Below, piece after piece: positions 48,194 to 58,815 of a DNA stretch of 64,000 bases (position 1 is its first letter; each line of letters begins with the position of its first letter). Made by a program: the position numbers and the translations under genes. Below the pieces are notes generated by a model. The model was not told the DNA's origin. It saw only the letters and a program-made list of their open reading frames with translations, and searched no databases. Source of the DNA: Synanceia verrucosa (lineage: Eukaryota > Chordata > Actinopteri > Perciformes > Synanceiidae); contig CM056550.1 of the NCBI GenBank assembly GCA_029721515.1, positions 15,430,406 through 15,494,405 on the forward strand, given 5' to 3'.

Positions 48194-51100
48194 ATGGGCC
48201 CGGTAAGTTCAGCCCGTTAATGTTTCCGTGAACTGGATCTGCTGCACCAAACTCCATTCATAAAAGTGATGATTTAAGGTTCCTGTGTTTACAGCACCGA
48301 TATGTTATCATTCCTGTTCCGCGTTAAAGCCTCTGACTATCAGCAGTTACTCATTAAAACACTGGAACATTACCAAGAGTTAGTGTCAGTATTATTACAC
48401 AACAACCAATATGTCTGATAGGTATATTTAAAAATTGTTTTCGTTCATTTCCTGCTCGCACAAACTATCAGTTTGATTATTGACTACTTATTTATGTATT
48501 TATATTGATAAATTATTGTTTCAGGACCAGACAAATAATGTCAGGTTTAGTTTGAAGGTTTATGAGAATAAATTACTTTTCTCCTCCTCTATTCTCCTCT
48601 CCTCTGCCGCCTCCTCTCTTTTTCTCTCCTCTCTCCTCCTCCCTCTCCCCACCTCCTCTTCCTCCAGCCTCGCTCCAAGAAGCGTCGCCCGACGTTCCGC
48701 CGGCTGCTGAAGACCAGTGATGTGAAGCTGGAGAACAAGCTGAAGAACCGTCAGATGAAGCAGCAGAACGTGGCGAAGAAGCAGAGGAAGGAGCAGAAGA
48801 AGCTGAGGCAGGCAGTGAAGGATGCCGTCATCAGGACGCCACGGCCGCTGGAGACGTACAGGAAGAGACCAGGTGAGGCAAGGACTACATCTCCCATGAT
48901 ACACTGCTTCTAGCCTGTGCTTACCTTCTGAATGCGTCCGACAGAGGAGGAGGAGGAGTTCCTGGAGAGTCTTCCCACCGACATGATGGAGGAGGATGAC
49001 CTGCAGCAGATGGAGGCCATGGCTCAGCAAGCATCCTTCATCACAAGGGACCTGTCGTCATGGTAACACCCATTTATTCACTCTCTGACTCACTTATTCA
49101 CTAATTCCCTCACTCACTCACTCACTCCTGTTTCCCAGCAGCCCTGGCGTTAAGAGGCGGAGCTCTGAGGTCGTCCGTCGCTACGAGAAGGTTCCTAGGA
49201 AGATGGAGAGGATGGAGGAGAAGGAGGTGATCCACCTGCTGCCCATCAAAGACCAGAGAGGAGTGGTGCCCCAGAGCCTGGAGAGAGGTAGCGATCGACC
49301 TATTGATCACCGATCCATCTGTCAATCTGTTGATCATTGGTGTCACATTAGAACCATTCCTCATTTTCCTCAATGAAACTAACTCTAGTTCTGTTTGTTT
49401 GTAGTTGTCAAAAAGGAGGAGGAAGAGGAGGAGGTTGATGATGAGGAGGAGGAGGAGGAGGCTGGTATGAGTGACCTTTGACCCTGAAACCTCTGTCACT
49501 GTTAACCTGTTAATGACTGTGAATTGATGATGTGTCTCTAGAAGTTTCTATGAGTTTCCTGTAAAGTAACACAATAAACTAAATCTGTATACTGACATTA
49601 CTAACATTAATGTTAAAGTGTAATAAGATGTAAGGAGTCTGTCCTCCTGACCAGAGGGGGAGCCGGAGAGCTCCGCAGCGCTGACAGCAGAGCAGAGAGA
49701 GCAGCTCAGAGTCCACAGGATCGCAGAGAAGAAGACGAGCATCGCTCGTCTGGGATCAGCCATCCTGTCCGACCCTCCAGGCAACGTAAGGCTCCCTGCT
49801 GGTCCGACCCTGAACCTGAACCTGAACCTGACCCTGACCCTGAACCTGAACCAAGTGTTTCCTGTCTCAGGTGAAGCGCCTGAAGGAGCTGAGGGGGATG
49901 TTAATGGAGGCCGACCCCAGCGTGGCCGTGACTGTCAGGAAGCTGGTCATGGTGTCCCTCATGGAGATCTTTAAAGACGTCACCCCCACCTACAGGATAC
50001 GACCTCTGACCCCTGAGGAGAAGGCTGCCAAGGTCAGCGCCGTCCACACCTGGGGCTGCACCTGGGACTGGGCCTGATGTCTTTCCTGTTATGTTGTTGT
50101 TGTTGTTGTTGTTGTGCAGGTGAAGAAGGAGACCCAGCGGCTCCGGGAGTTTGAGGAAGGGCTGGTGAGTCAGTACAAGTTCTACCTGGAGGACCTGGAG
50201 CAGATCATCAAAGGTACACACCTACAGCAACACACAGGTGCACATTCAGGACTCACACAGGTGCACATGCATAACCTCCCTCATACTTGCAGACTGGAAG
50301 CAGAAGAAGAAGAAGCGCAGCCAGGTGGTGGCATTTCAGTCATACCTGGGTCTGGCTCAGGTGGCCGTCCGCTGCCTTTGTGAGCTGCTGCTCGCTCTTC
50401 CTCACTTCAACTTCCACAACAACATCATCGTCGTCCTTGTGCCCCTGATGAATGACGGCACCAAACAGGTGAGCCTGTCAGCTACCTCACTGCGATGCGT
50501 TCAGGTGTCATGTAGCTCAGTGATGCATTCAGGTGTGTCTGTGTTACAGGTGTCAGGTATGTGTTGTGATGCGTTCAGGAAGCTCTTCCAGCAGGACAAA
50601 GATGGAGGGCCCTCTTTAGCTGCTGTGAGGGTCATCTCTGGCCTCATTAAGAAACTCAACTACAATGTCAGGCCTGAGGTAACAAATCAAACACACCCAA
50701 AAATTAAAGCCTGTCAGCTTCACAGTGATGTCACTGTGATGTCATCCCTAGCTGCTCAGGACGCTGCTCAGTCTCAGGATCAAGGAGGTGAAGAAGGACC
50801 TGCAGGACGCAGCACCAAAGAAGAAGTTCATGACCTACAAGGAGAAGAAGAAGAACCTGTCCAGGATGCAGAGGAAGGTAAATGAAGTGCACCTGTCTCT
50901 CACCTCACCTGTCTCTCACCTCACCTGTCTCTCACCTCACCTGTCTGCTCCTCTCATACCTCTTTGTTCAGTGGAGGAAGGTGGAGGAGAAGCTGCAGAA
51001 GGAGCTCCTGGAGGCTGACGCTTCTGACAGCAAAGAAAAGAAGATCAAGCTGGTGAGTCGAAAGAGAAGAAAATTAATCAGAAGGAATTTAATAAGAAAC

Positions 51101-51920
51101 TAAACTTCCCTCCTCCTCCTGCTCCTCTCCTCCTCCTGCTCCTTTCTTCCTCCTTTCCTCCTCCTCTCCTCCTCCTGCTCCTTTCCTCCTCCTCCTGCTC
51201 CTCTCCTCCTCCTGCTCCTTTCCTCCTCCTCCTGCTCCTCTCCTCCTCCTCCTCCTCTCCTCCTCCTTTCTTCCTCCTTTCCTGCTCCTCTCCTGCTCCT
51301 TTCTTCCTCCTTTCCTCCTCCTCTCCTCCTCCTGCTCCTCTCCTTCTCCTGCTCCTCTCCTCCTCCTCCTGCTCCTCTCCTCCTCCTCCTCCTCCTCCTG
51401 CTCCTTTCCTCCTCCTCTCCTCCTCCTGCTCCTCTCCTCCTCCTGCTCCTCTCCTCCTCCTCCTCCTCTCCTCCTCCTGCTCCTTTCTTCCTCCTTTCCT
51501 GCTCCTTTCTTCCTCCTTTCCTCCTCCTGCTCCTCTCCTCCTCCTGCTCCTTTCCTCCTCCTGCTCCTTTCCTCCTCCTCCTGCTCCTCTCCTCCTCCTC
51601 CTCCTCCTCCTGCTCCTTTCCTCCTCCTCTCCTCCTCCTGCTCCTTTCCTCCTCCTCTCCTCTTTAGCACACAGAGACTCTGAACATCGTCTTCCTCATC
51701 TACTTCAGGATCTTGAAGAAAGCTCAGAAGTCTGTTCTTCTTCCAGCTGTTCTGGAGGGTCTGGCCAAGTAGGACAGAATTAATTAGAACTCTAATAATT
51801 ATTGTTGATATTTTTGATGATTATTGATGATAATGATCAGTCATTAATGATGTACTTTGAGCAGTATTATCCTCACTATGTTAACAGTGAGCCTTTTGGT
51901 TTGCTCACTGTTAGCATGGC

Positions 51921-51953
<33 letters not shown>

Positions 51954-53437
51954 CTTCCTCCTCTTAGTTTTGCTCACCTGATCAACTTGGAGTTCTTTGA
52001 CGACCTGGTCAATGTGCTGCAGAACCTCATCCAATCAGGAGTGAGTATTCAGCTAGACCCGCTCCGCTCAATCACAGTGATCAATAAGACTGACTGATCC
52101 ATCTACTGATCATCATGTAAACTCTGCAGGATCTGACAAACCGGGAAAGTCTCCACTGCATCCAGACTGTGTTCACCATCCTGTCAGGACAAGGTACCCC
52201 TCTCTCTCTCTCTCTCTCTCTCTCCCTCCCTCCCTCTCTCTCTCAGTCAGGTGTCTTCCTCTCTTCCTGTCTCAGGTGAGGTCCTGAACATCGACCCTCT
52301 CACCTTCTACTCTCAGCTCTACCGGATGCTTCTGAGGCTTCATGCAGGTCAGACTTAAGTTCTCCTCTTCCTCCTCCTCTTCTTCACTGTCACTGTTTAT
52401 TTCAAGCTGCTGTCTGTGTCAGGGGCGTCCAATGATGACATCATCATCGTGCTGCGGTGCCTGGATGCCATGCTGACCCGCCGCAGGAAGCAGGTGACCC
52501 TGCAGAGGGCGATGGCGTTCGTTAAGAGGCTGAGCGTGCTCAGTCTGCACGTGCTGCCCAACGCCAGCGTGGGGCTTCTGACCACCAGCAGATCAGCCGT
52601 GCAGGTGAGTGTTCATGTCCTGCCTCCACACCTGTACCGTACCTGAATACTGAGATATTTACTGTGTGCGCGTCAGGCGTTCCCAAAGTGTGACTTCCTA
52701 TTGGATAACGAGGTTCAGGGTAGCGGTTTCTACCTGCCGGAGCTGGACGAACCAGAACACTGCAATGCCCAGAACACAGCACTGTGGGAACTACACACAC
52801 TGCAGGTACTGATGCACACACTCATTCAGTGTCTTCGCTGACATCCCCTTCTGTATGACATCCCCTTCTGTATGACATCCCCTTCTGTATGACATCACAC
52901 TGGTGCAGAGGCATTACCACCCGGTGGTGCGGCAGCTGGCTGTGCACCTAACCCAGGGAGCTCCCAGTGAGGGGGTGGCGGCGCTTGGTGCGGAGCTGAG
53001 CCGCAGGTAGGTGTTCGAATGGAGGACTCACCTGGTTTTAGTTCATCTGTCACTTCTCAGTAAAATGAATTTATTTTGAAAATGGTCATTGACTTCCTGT
53101 CCAGGTCTCCGGTGGAGCTATTTGACGCCTACAGCGTCAGAGACATGACTTTTAACCCCCCTATAGCGCCACCTGGCAGCAGGAAGAAGGTACACAAACC
53201 AAACGCACTTTCAGTCATGTTTGTTTGAACCTAACGATCAATAAGACTCATTGACTTCTGATCGGTCATAGATCCACTCGTCAGTAAGAAAGTGTTTTTG
53301 ATCATCAGGATTGTTTTGTCTTCGGAGCGGCGCTGCTGGACGCTGACCTGCAGAGACGAGCTGAGAGTGTCATGAGCGTCGCCATGGAGACAGAGCTGAA
53401 CTTTAAGACACACTTTCAAAATAAAAGCCTAAAGTGA
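48194..53437 (+). CDS. noc3l: nucleolar complex protein 3 homologue
   Basis: Twenty-one exons from ATG 48194 (exon 1 encodes only MGP) to TGA 53435-53437: 48194-48202, 48668-48872, 48945-49062, 49139-49287, 49405-49464, 49655-49785, 49871-50032, 50120-50213, 50293-50468, 50550-50678, 50752-50877, 50972-51052, 51668-51768, 51968-52040, 52130-52193, 52276-52347, 52423-52604, 52677-52805, 52909-53006, 53105-53189, 53309-53437. Total 790 aa (human about 800). A basic N-terminus (KLENKLKNRQMKQQN) precedes acidic EEEEE tracts, then the conserved NOC3/CBF-Mak21-type helical-repeat body (HFNFHNNIIVVLVPLMND, FFDDLVNVL, NIDPLTFYSQLY, GFYLPELDEPEHCNAQN). Noc3 works with Noc2 in nucleolar export of pre-60S ribosomal subunits. 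The acceptor at 49138 is a tandem cagcag. Confidence 0.96.
51110..51660. repeat. pyrimidine repeat in noc3l intron
   Basis: About 550 bp of tcctcctgctcctctcctcc-like units, almost free of purines, leading straight into the acceptor cctctttag at 51667. Related in motif to the tbc1d12 minisatellite but lacking its cacctcac words. Confidence 0.95.
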
Positions 53438-53478
53438 CTCAGGTTTCAAGAGCAGCAGGAATGAGCAGCTTGTTTGTA

Positions 53479-53545
53479 AATAAATATGATCAGTTGCAGT
53501 TTTCAGTAGATTCAACTTCTTCACATTAAAATAAATGTTTTTATT
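53479..53545. terminator. back-to-back polyadenylation signals, noc3l / nudt13
   Basis: AATAAA at 53479-53484 and 53530-53535 serve the plus strand. TTTATT at 53540-53545 (AATAAA on the minus strand) serves nudt13. The stops of the convergent genes are only 310 bp apart. Confidence 0.5.
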
Positions 53546-53746
53546 ATAATAACAGAGTATTTTTATTTATTTTTAAATTTCAGTATGGTCAGGACTGAAG
53601 GAAACTCCTGGTTTCTGAGTTCTCAGTGGATTTAAAGATGTTGGTCCTGGACCGGAGCCCAGTCCAGACTGTTCTGGTTCTGATTCTGCTCCTTCAGTCT
53701 GGACTCTCAGCAGGTGTTTGGTGACGTGTTCGGGGTGCTATCCCCC

Positions 53747-54040
53747 CTACCCACTGCGCTGTAGGCGGTCCACCCACTCTGTGATGAGGCGGTTGGCGAT
53801 GGCGTGTTTTGGAGGAAGCCAGAGGACGGGGGGGTCACCTCTCCTGGGCATCTTCACCTGCAGGGCAGAAGTGACTTCACCCAGACTGAACCAACGAGCG
53901 TCCTCCAGCTCTGTGAGGTCCAGGGACAACTGAACAAGAAGCAGCAGGTCACATGACTGAACACAGTGGAGCTGTAAGAGGTTTCAGCTCAGTTTAAGGG
54001 GTTTTATAAGGTGTGAAGTCCACTTTTGACTGGTTTTAAG

Positions 54041-54083
<43 letters not shown>

Positions 54084-57000
54084 TCAAGCTGTTTTCACTC
54101 ATAGATAGCTTAATGTCTTCATTTAAAAACATGAAAATCATAAAGCTTTATTTTGGGAGGCTAAGCGCTCACCTGAGTGTGGGTGGGGCTAACAGTGGCA
54201 TGGAAACCCAGCATGAAGGAGCTGTGAGGAAAAGGCCAATGCTGCGAGGAGCTGTAGGAGGCGCTGAGCACCTCCAGACCCACCTCCTCCGCCACCTCCC
54301 TGCTCAGCGCCTCCTCCGGAGTCTCACCTGGACAACCATAGAAAGACAGATAGGGCTGTGGACAGGTAGGGCTGAGAACAGGTAAGACTGGACAGGTAGA
54401 ACTGACCCATGTCACAGAATCCGGCCAGAGCGCTGTACATCCCCTGAGGGAAGGAGGACTGTCGTCCTAACAAACATCGTTTTCCATCAGACACCAGGAC
54501 GATGACCACTGGAGACATCTGAGAAAGGCCAGAAGACCAGTTAGAGACCAGAAACCAGGGCTTCATGGATCACAGCAGCTCCTCCAGTATCCACGCACAC
54601 CTTCAGATGGCTCAACAGTGAACTGAGCTGGAAACTGGAGCTGCTCCACGCCAACTTCACAGCTGTACTCAGTACTCCTGATTCTGAAGCTTTTCGTCTG
54701 TTGGTGACACTCAGAGGGGATGCTGGGAAACTAGTCACTAGTTGGTTCACAATGATGTGCATGATGATGGGCTCTAATGTTGCACGCCACCCTTTTGAAA
54801 GTAGATAGTGACACCTGAATTTAAGGTGCCAAACAATGTTTTGAGATGCGCTCCAACTCAAACTGTAAAGTTTCTCTTCTTGCCCCAGGAGTTCAGTTAG
54901 GGAGCGGACACACCTTCTCTGGTCGATAGAGCAGCACTCCTCCACTCCTGTCCAGGCAGTGTCACCAGCCCTTCATCTGGCTGATGGACCTCTCAAGGAC
55001 TGACCGAGTGCAGCAGTGGTCATTGTACCTCTGCATCAGGGCGTAGCTTTTAACTCAGGTGAGTTAAAAGCTCAGTATCAGACGCCACTTGATGAATCAC
55101 ATTGATGTGAAACAGGAGTGAAATTCAGACGAGATGCTGATGACTTTACGCACATATGTAGATGATGTTGGCCAACATGTGACTGCTCCAGAAAAATGCT
55201 GGAGCTGCTTTTACGCCCACAGGTAACTGCCAACATGTGGATGTGTTGATGGGTAATATGTGCCAGATGTGCACATCAGTGTTTACCAACTAGTGACAGT
55301 TTCCCAGCATCCCCTCTGAGTGTCACCAACAGACTAAAAGCTTCAGAACCAGGAGTACGCAAGCTATGAAGTTGGCGTGGAGTAGCTCCAGTTTCCAGCT
55401 CAGTTCACTGTTGATCCATCTGAAGGTGAGCGTGGACACTGGAGGAGCTGCTCTGATCCATGAGGCCTCAGGAGACCAGTCAGAACTCTGGAACACACCA
55501 CCAAACACAAAGTAAGAAGCTGTTCAGGTCTGATAAGAATCTAGTCTGGTCATGGTCTGGCATGTAACTGATTTCTGGTCTGGTTCTGCTGCTACCTTGG
55601 GGTAGTAGACGATGCCAGAGCTGCTGACCCGGTGACTTCCTGCCTGGTTCCTGAAGGTCGGCTGGCCTGTGGCGCTGCAAAAGCTGCTGATTTGATGCCA
55701 GCGCAGCAGAGCCTGACCCTGAAAAACAGAGCCAGGTCTGGTTTTAATCCATATCAACAGATCAGGATGTCCAGATGAAGACACATGGTACCGTGGTAGT
55801 TCCCCACCTTGGCCACTAGAGGTGCCTCTCGTCCTGTCAGCAGAAAGAAGGCCTTCCTCAGACCCATGAAGGTTCCTCCACACTGTTCCTCTACTGCTGC
55901 CTGATCCAGCTCTCCTAGGAACCAGAACAGAACCCCAGTGGACCGATGCACTCACTGCAGAGTTTTAACAGCAGATCAACTGCATTCTTACCAACATCCA
56001 GACAGAACTGGGCCTGGTTCTGTTCAGAGCAGCCAATCAGAACCGACTCTTTTAACAGGGTTCTGTCAGAACCTAGTCTCTCCAGGATCAACTGCACATC
56101 TGGAACACAAAACCCAAATCGGGAGGGTTTGACTCTCAGGATGTGGTTCTCTGATCTGAGGTTCGAATATGTCCTGCACCTGAGGTGGTCAGGGCTGCAG
56201 GGCTGAAGGTTCTATGGTTCTGTACCTGAGGTGGTCGGGGCTGTAGGTCTGAAGGTTCTATGGTTCTGCACCTGAGGTGGTCAGGGCTGCAGGTCTGAAG
56301 GTTCTATGATTCTGTACCTGAGGTGGTCAGGGCTGCAGGTCTGAAGGTTCTATGGTTCTGCACCTGAGGTGGTCGGGGCTGCAGGGCTGAAGGTTCTATG
56401 GTTCTGTACCTGAGGTGGTCGGGGCTGCAGGTCTGAAGGTTCTATGGTTCTGTACCTGAGGTGGTCAGGGCTGCAGGTCTGAAGGTTCTATGATTCTGTA
56501 CCTGAGGTGGTCAGGGCTGCAGGTCTGAAGGTTCTATGGTTCTGCACCTGAGGTGGTATGGGCTGCAGGTCTGAAGGTTCTATGGTTCTGCACCTGAGGT
56601 GGTCAGGGCTGCAGGTCTGAAGGTTCTATGGTTCTGCACCTGAGGTGGTCAGGGCTGCAGGTCTGAAGGTTCTATGGTTCTGCACCTGAGGTGGTCAGGG
56701 CTGCAGGTCTGAAGGTTCTATGCTTCTGCACCTGAGGTGGTCAGGGCTGCAGGTCTGAAGGTTCTATGCTTCTGCACCTGAGGTGGTCAGGGCTGCAGGT
56801 CTGAAGGTTCTATGGTTCTGCACCTGAGGTGGTATGGGCTGCAGGTCTGAAGGTTCTATGGTTCTGCACCTGAGGTGGTCAGGGCTGCAGGTCTGAAGGT
56901 TCTATGCTTCTGCACCTGAGGTGGTCAGGGCTGCAGGTCTGAAGGTTCTATGCTTCTGCACCTGAGGTGGTCAGGGCTGCAGGTCTGAAGGTTCTATGGT

Positions 57001-57942
57001 TCTGCACCTGAGGTGGTCAGGGCTGCAGGTCTGAAGGTTCTATGGTTCTGCACCTGAGGTGGTCAGGGCTGCAGGTCTGAAGGTTCTATGCTTCTGCACC
57101 TGAGGTGGTCAGGGCTGCAGGTCTGAAGGTTCTATGGTTCTGCACCTGAGGTGGTCAGGGCTGCAGGTCTGAAGGTTCTATGGTTCTGCACCTGAGGTGG
57201 TCAGGGCTGCAGGTCTGAAGGTTCTATGGTTCTGCACCTGAGGTGGTCAGGGCTGCAGGTCTGAAGGTTCTATGCTTCTGCACCTGAGGTGGTCAGGGCT
57301 GCAGGTCTGAAGGTTCTATGGTTCTGCACCTGAGGTGGTCAGGGCTGTAGGTCTGAAGGTTCTATGGTTCTGCACCTGAGGTGGTCAGGGCTGCAGGTCT
57401 GAAGGTTCTATGGTTCTGCACCTGAGGTGGGTATGGGCTGCAGGTCTGAAGGTTCTATGGTTCTGCACCTGAGGTGGTCAGGGCTGCAGGTCTAAAGGTT
57501 CTATGGTTCTGTACCTGAGGTGGTATGGGCTGCAGGTCTGAAGGTTCTATGGTTCTGTACCTGAGGTGGTCAGGGCTGCAGGTCTGAAGGTTCTATGGTT
57601 CTGCACCTGAGGTGGTCAGGGCTGCAGGTCTGAAGGTTCTATGGTTCTGTACCTGAGGTGGTCAGGGCTGCAGGTCTGAAGGTTCCCTGCTCAGTGGGGT
57701 GTAGCAGAGGAGACAGGCGGTGGAACAGGAACATGCAACCATTCTGCAGCGCTGCAGCGCATATCTCATCATCCTCCTTCAGACTGTTCACATACCTGAG
57801 ACGGATCAATCAGTCAATCAATCAACTGATCCATCAGTCAGGTTTTCATCACTGAACTGAAGCAATTACAGAACCTCATCCTGGAAACGAAGTCTGAGCA
57901 GCGGCGAGTCCACAGATGGACGATCCTCAGAGGTTTCAACAT
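53747..57942 (-). CDS. nudt13: Nudix hydrolase 13
   Basis: Eight minus-strand exons: 57875-57942, 57653-57795, 55992-56099, 55808-55914, 55596-55718, 54407-54518, 54173-54327, 53747-53929, giving 332 aa (human about 352). The basic, Arg-rich N-terminus (MLKPLRIVHLWTRRCSDF) suits a mitochondrial targeting signal. Exon 2 matches YVNSLKEDD and FHRLSPLL of the family, and SVLIGCSEQ starts the NADH-pyrophosphatase-like N-domain. The Nudix box is complete, GX5EX7REVAEEVGL, split by the intron between GFCDMG and ETPEE. WLPPKHAIANRLI closes the fold. Family members hydrolyse NAD(P)H-type dinucleotides. The motif that in NUDT12 forms a zinc ribbon has few cysteines here (FCSATGQPT). The second intron holds an array of copies of its own donor site. 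Confidence 0.93.
54042..54082. repeat. (TA)n microsatellite in nudt13 intron
   Basis: About 40 bp of TA repeats in the last intron of nudt13. Confidence 0.9.
54552..55471. mobile_element. DNA element with ~190-bp terminal inverted repeats
   Basis: 54564-54750 and 55285-55465 are reverse complements with few mismatches (e.g. ggatgctgggaaact, gttggtgacactcagagggg and ctgagctggaaactggagct in both). The 8-bp sequence gagaccag flanks the unit at 54544-54551 and 55472-55479, consistent with a hAT-like target duplication. The core has a short palindrome (agcttttaactca / tgagttaaaagct near 55045) and no transposase. It lies in a nudt13 intron. Confidence 0.75.
56180..57652. repeat. 46-bp array carrying copies of a 5' splice site
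   Basis: About 32 copies of a 46-bp unit; on the plus strand it contains ctgaggtggtcagggctgca and ggtctgaaggttctatggtt. On the minus strand each unit reads accttcagacctgcag, then ccctgaccacctcag, then gtgcag or gtacag. These are the last ~31 coding bases of nudt13 exon 2 (57653-57795) plus its donor and the first ~15 intron bases. The array begins exactly at the true donor. A few units read gtggtatgggctg instead of gtggtcagggctg. Confidence 0.97.
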
Positions 57943-58079
57943 GACGTCACTGCACCAGCTGTTAGCCTAGCTTAGCACAAGAACTGGAAGTAAGGGAAGC
58001 TGTTAGCCTAGCTTAGCACAATAAAGCTGTTAGCAGCTGTCAAAGTTGTTTTTAAGGTGTGGATACATGTGCACTGCGA

Positions 58080-58190
58080 TAAGGGGGACACTTGTCCAGG
58101 GTGTATCCTGTCTTTCACCCTAAGACAGCTGGAATAGGCTCCAGCCCCCCTGACCCTATGAGAGGGTAAGAGGGAGAAAATGGATGGCTA
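58080..58190. mobile_element. RTE/Rex3-like 3' fragment
   Basis: Ordered words gtccagggtgtatcctg, ctttcaccctaagacagctg, gaataggctccagccccc and gaaaatggatgg match the common fish RTE-type (Rex3-like) 3' end. It lies between the divergent nudt13 and rpp30. Identified from motif memory only. Confidence 0.65.
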
Positions 58191-58558
58191 CATGTGCAGA
58201 GACACATGAGCCAATTCCCCTTTGGAAAAACTGACATTTAACAACTTTGTTTTCCATCATTGTTCACAATGACAATAATTTCATGTCGGATATACATCAG
58301 CGTCCTCAGTCACTCACTGGTAACTTCGGCACATATTTCATATGATAACCTGCTATTATTTCAGCAGAAATATAACATCTAATGCAGGTCACAGGCTCTT
58401 CGTCCAGGGTTGCTTCTGTGAGAGAATAACACACTTTTCATTCTTACATTCAGTTCGCCTTCATCTGAGTTTACGAGTGTTGACCTGTTTACTGCACAGA
58501 TTTTGTACTGTGTTGTTGTACCTGCAGCTGCTTCTCTTCGTCACACGGAGCATCTGTC

Positions 58559-58592
58559 GTCTTCTTCTTCTTCTTCTTCTTCTTCTTCTTCG
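58559..58592. repeat. (CTT)n microsatellite
   Basis: Eleven cttctt-type trinucleotides between nudt13 and rpp30. Confidence 0.9.
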
Positions 58593-58756
58593 TTATTTTG
58601 GCAGCAGTTTTATTTGTGTTAAAATAAACTATAAGTGAAGAAAACAAACAAAAACACTGAGACTGAGTATTAAAATAAATGAGCACAGGAGGAGAATATC
58701 AACATCACATCAGCATAGCTGCAGAAGAAGACGCTGCCTCCTGCTGTTGCTTTAGA

Positions 58757-58774
58757 ACTACCGTTCCCAGCAGG
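58757..58774 (+). promoter_or_regulatory. ZNF143/THAP11-like site in rpp30 promoter
   Basis: actaccgttcccagcagg closely resembles the ACTACAATTCCCAGC motif bound by ZNF143 and THAP11 near housekeeping start sites. It lies 42 bp before the rpp30 ATG. Confidence 0.5.
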
Positions 58775-58815
58775 CCGTTCGGCTACACACGTGTCGGAAC
58801 TGCAGCAGCAGCATC

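Noticed and set aside
48560..49030. 156-aa minus-strand frame
   Set aside because: Shadow of noc3l exons 2-3, whose plus-strand reading is clearly homologous to NOC3L.
51089..51670. 193-aa minus-strand Glu/Arg-rich frame
   Set aside because: Antisense of the pyrimidine repeat in a noc3l intron.
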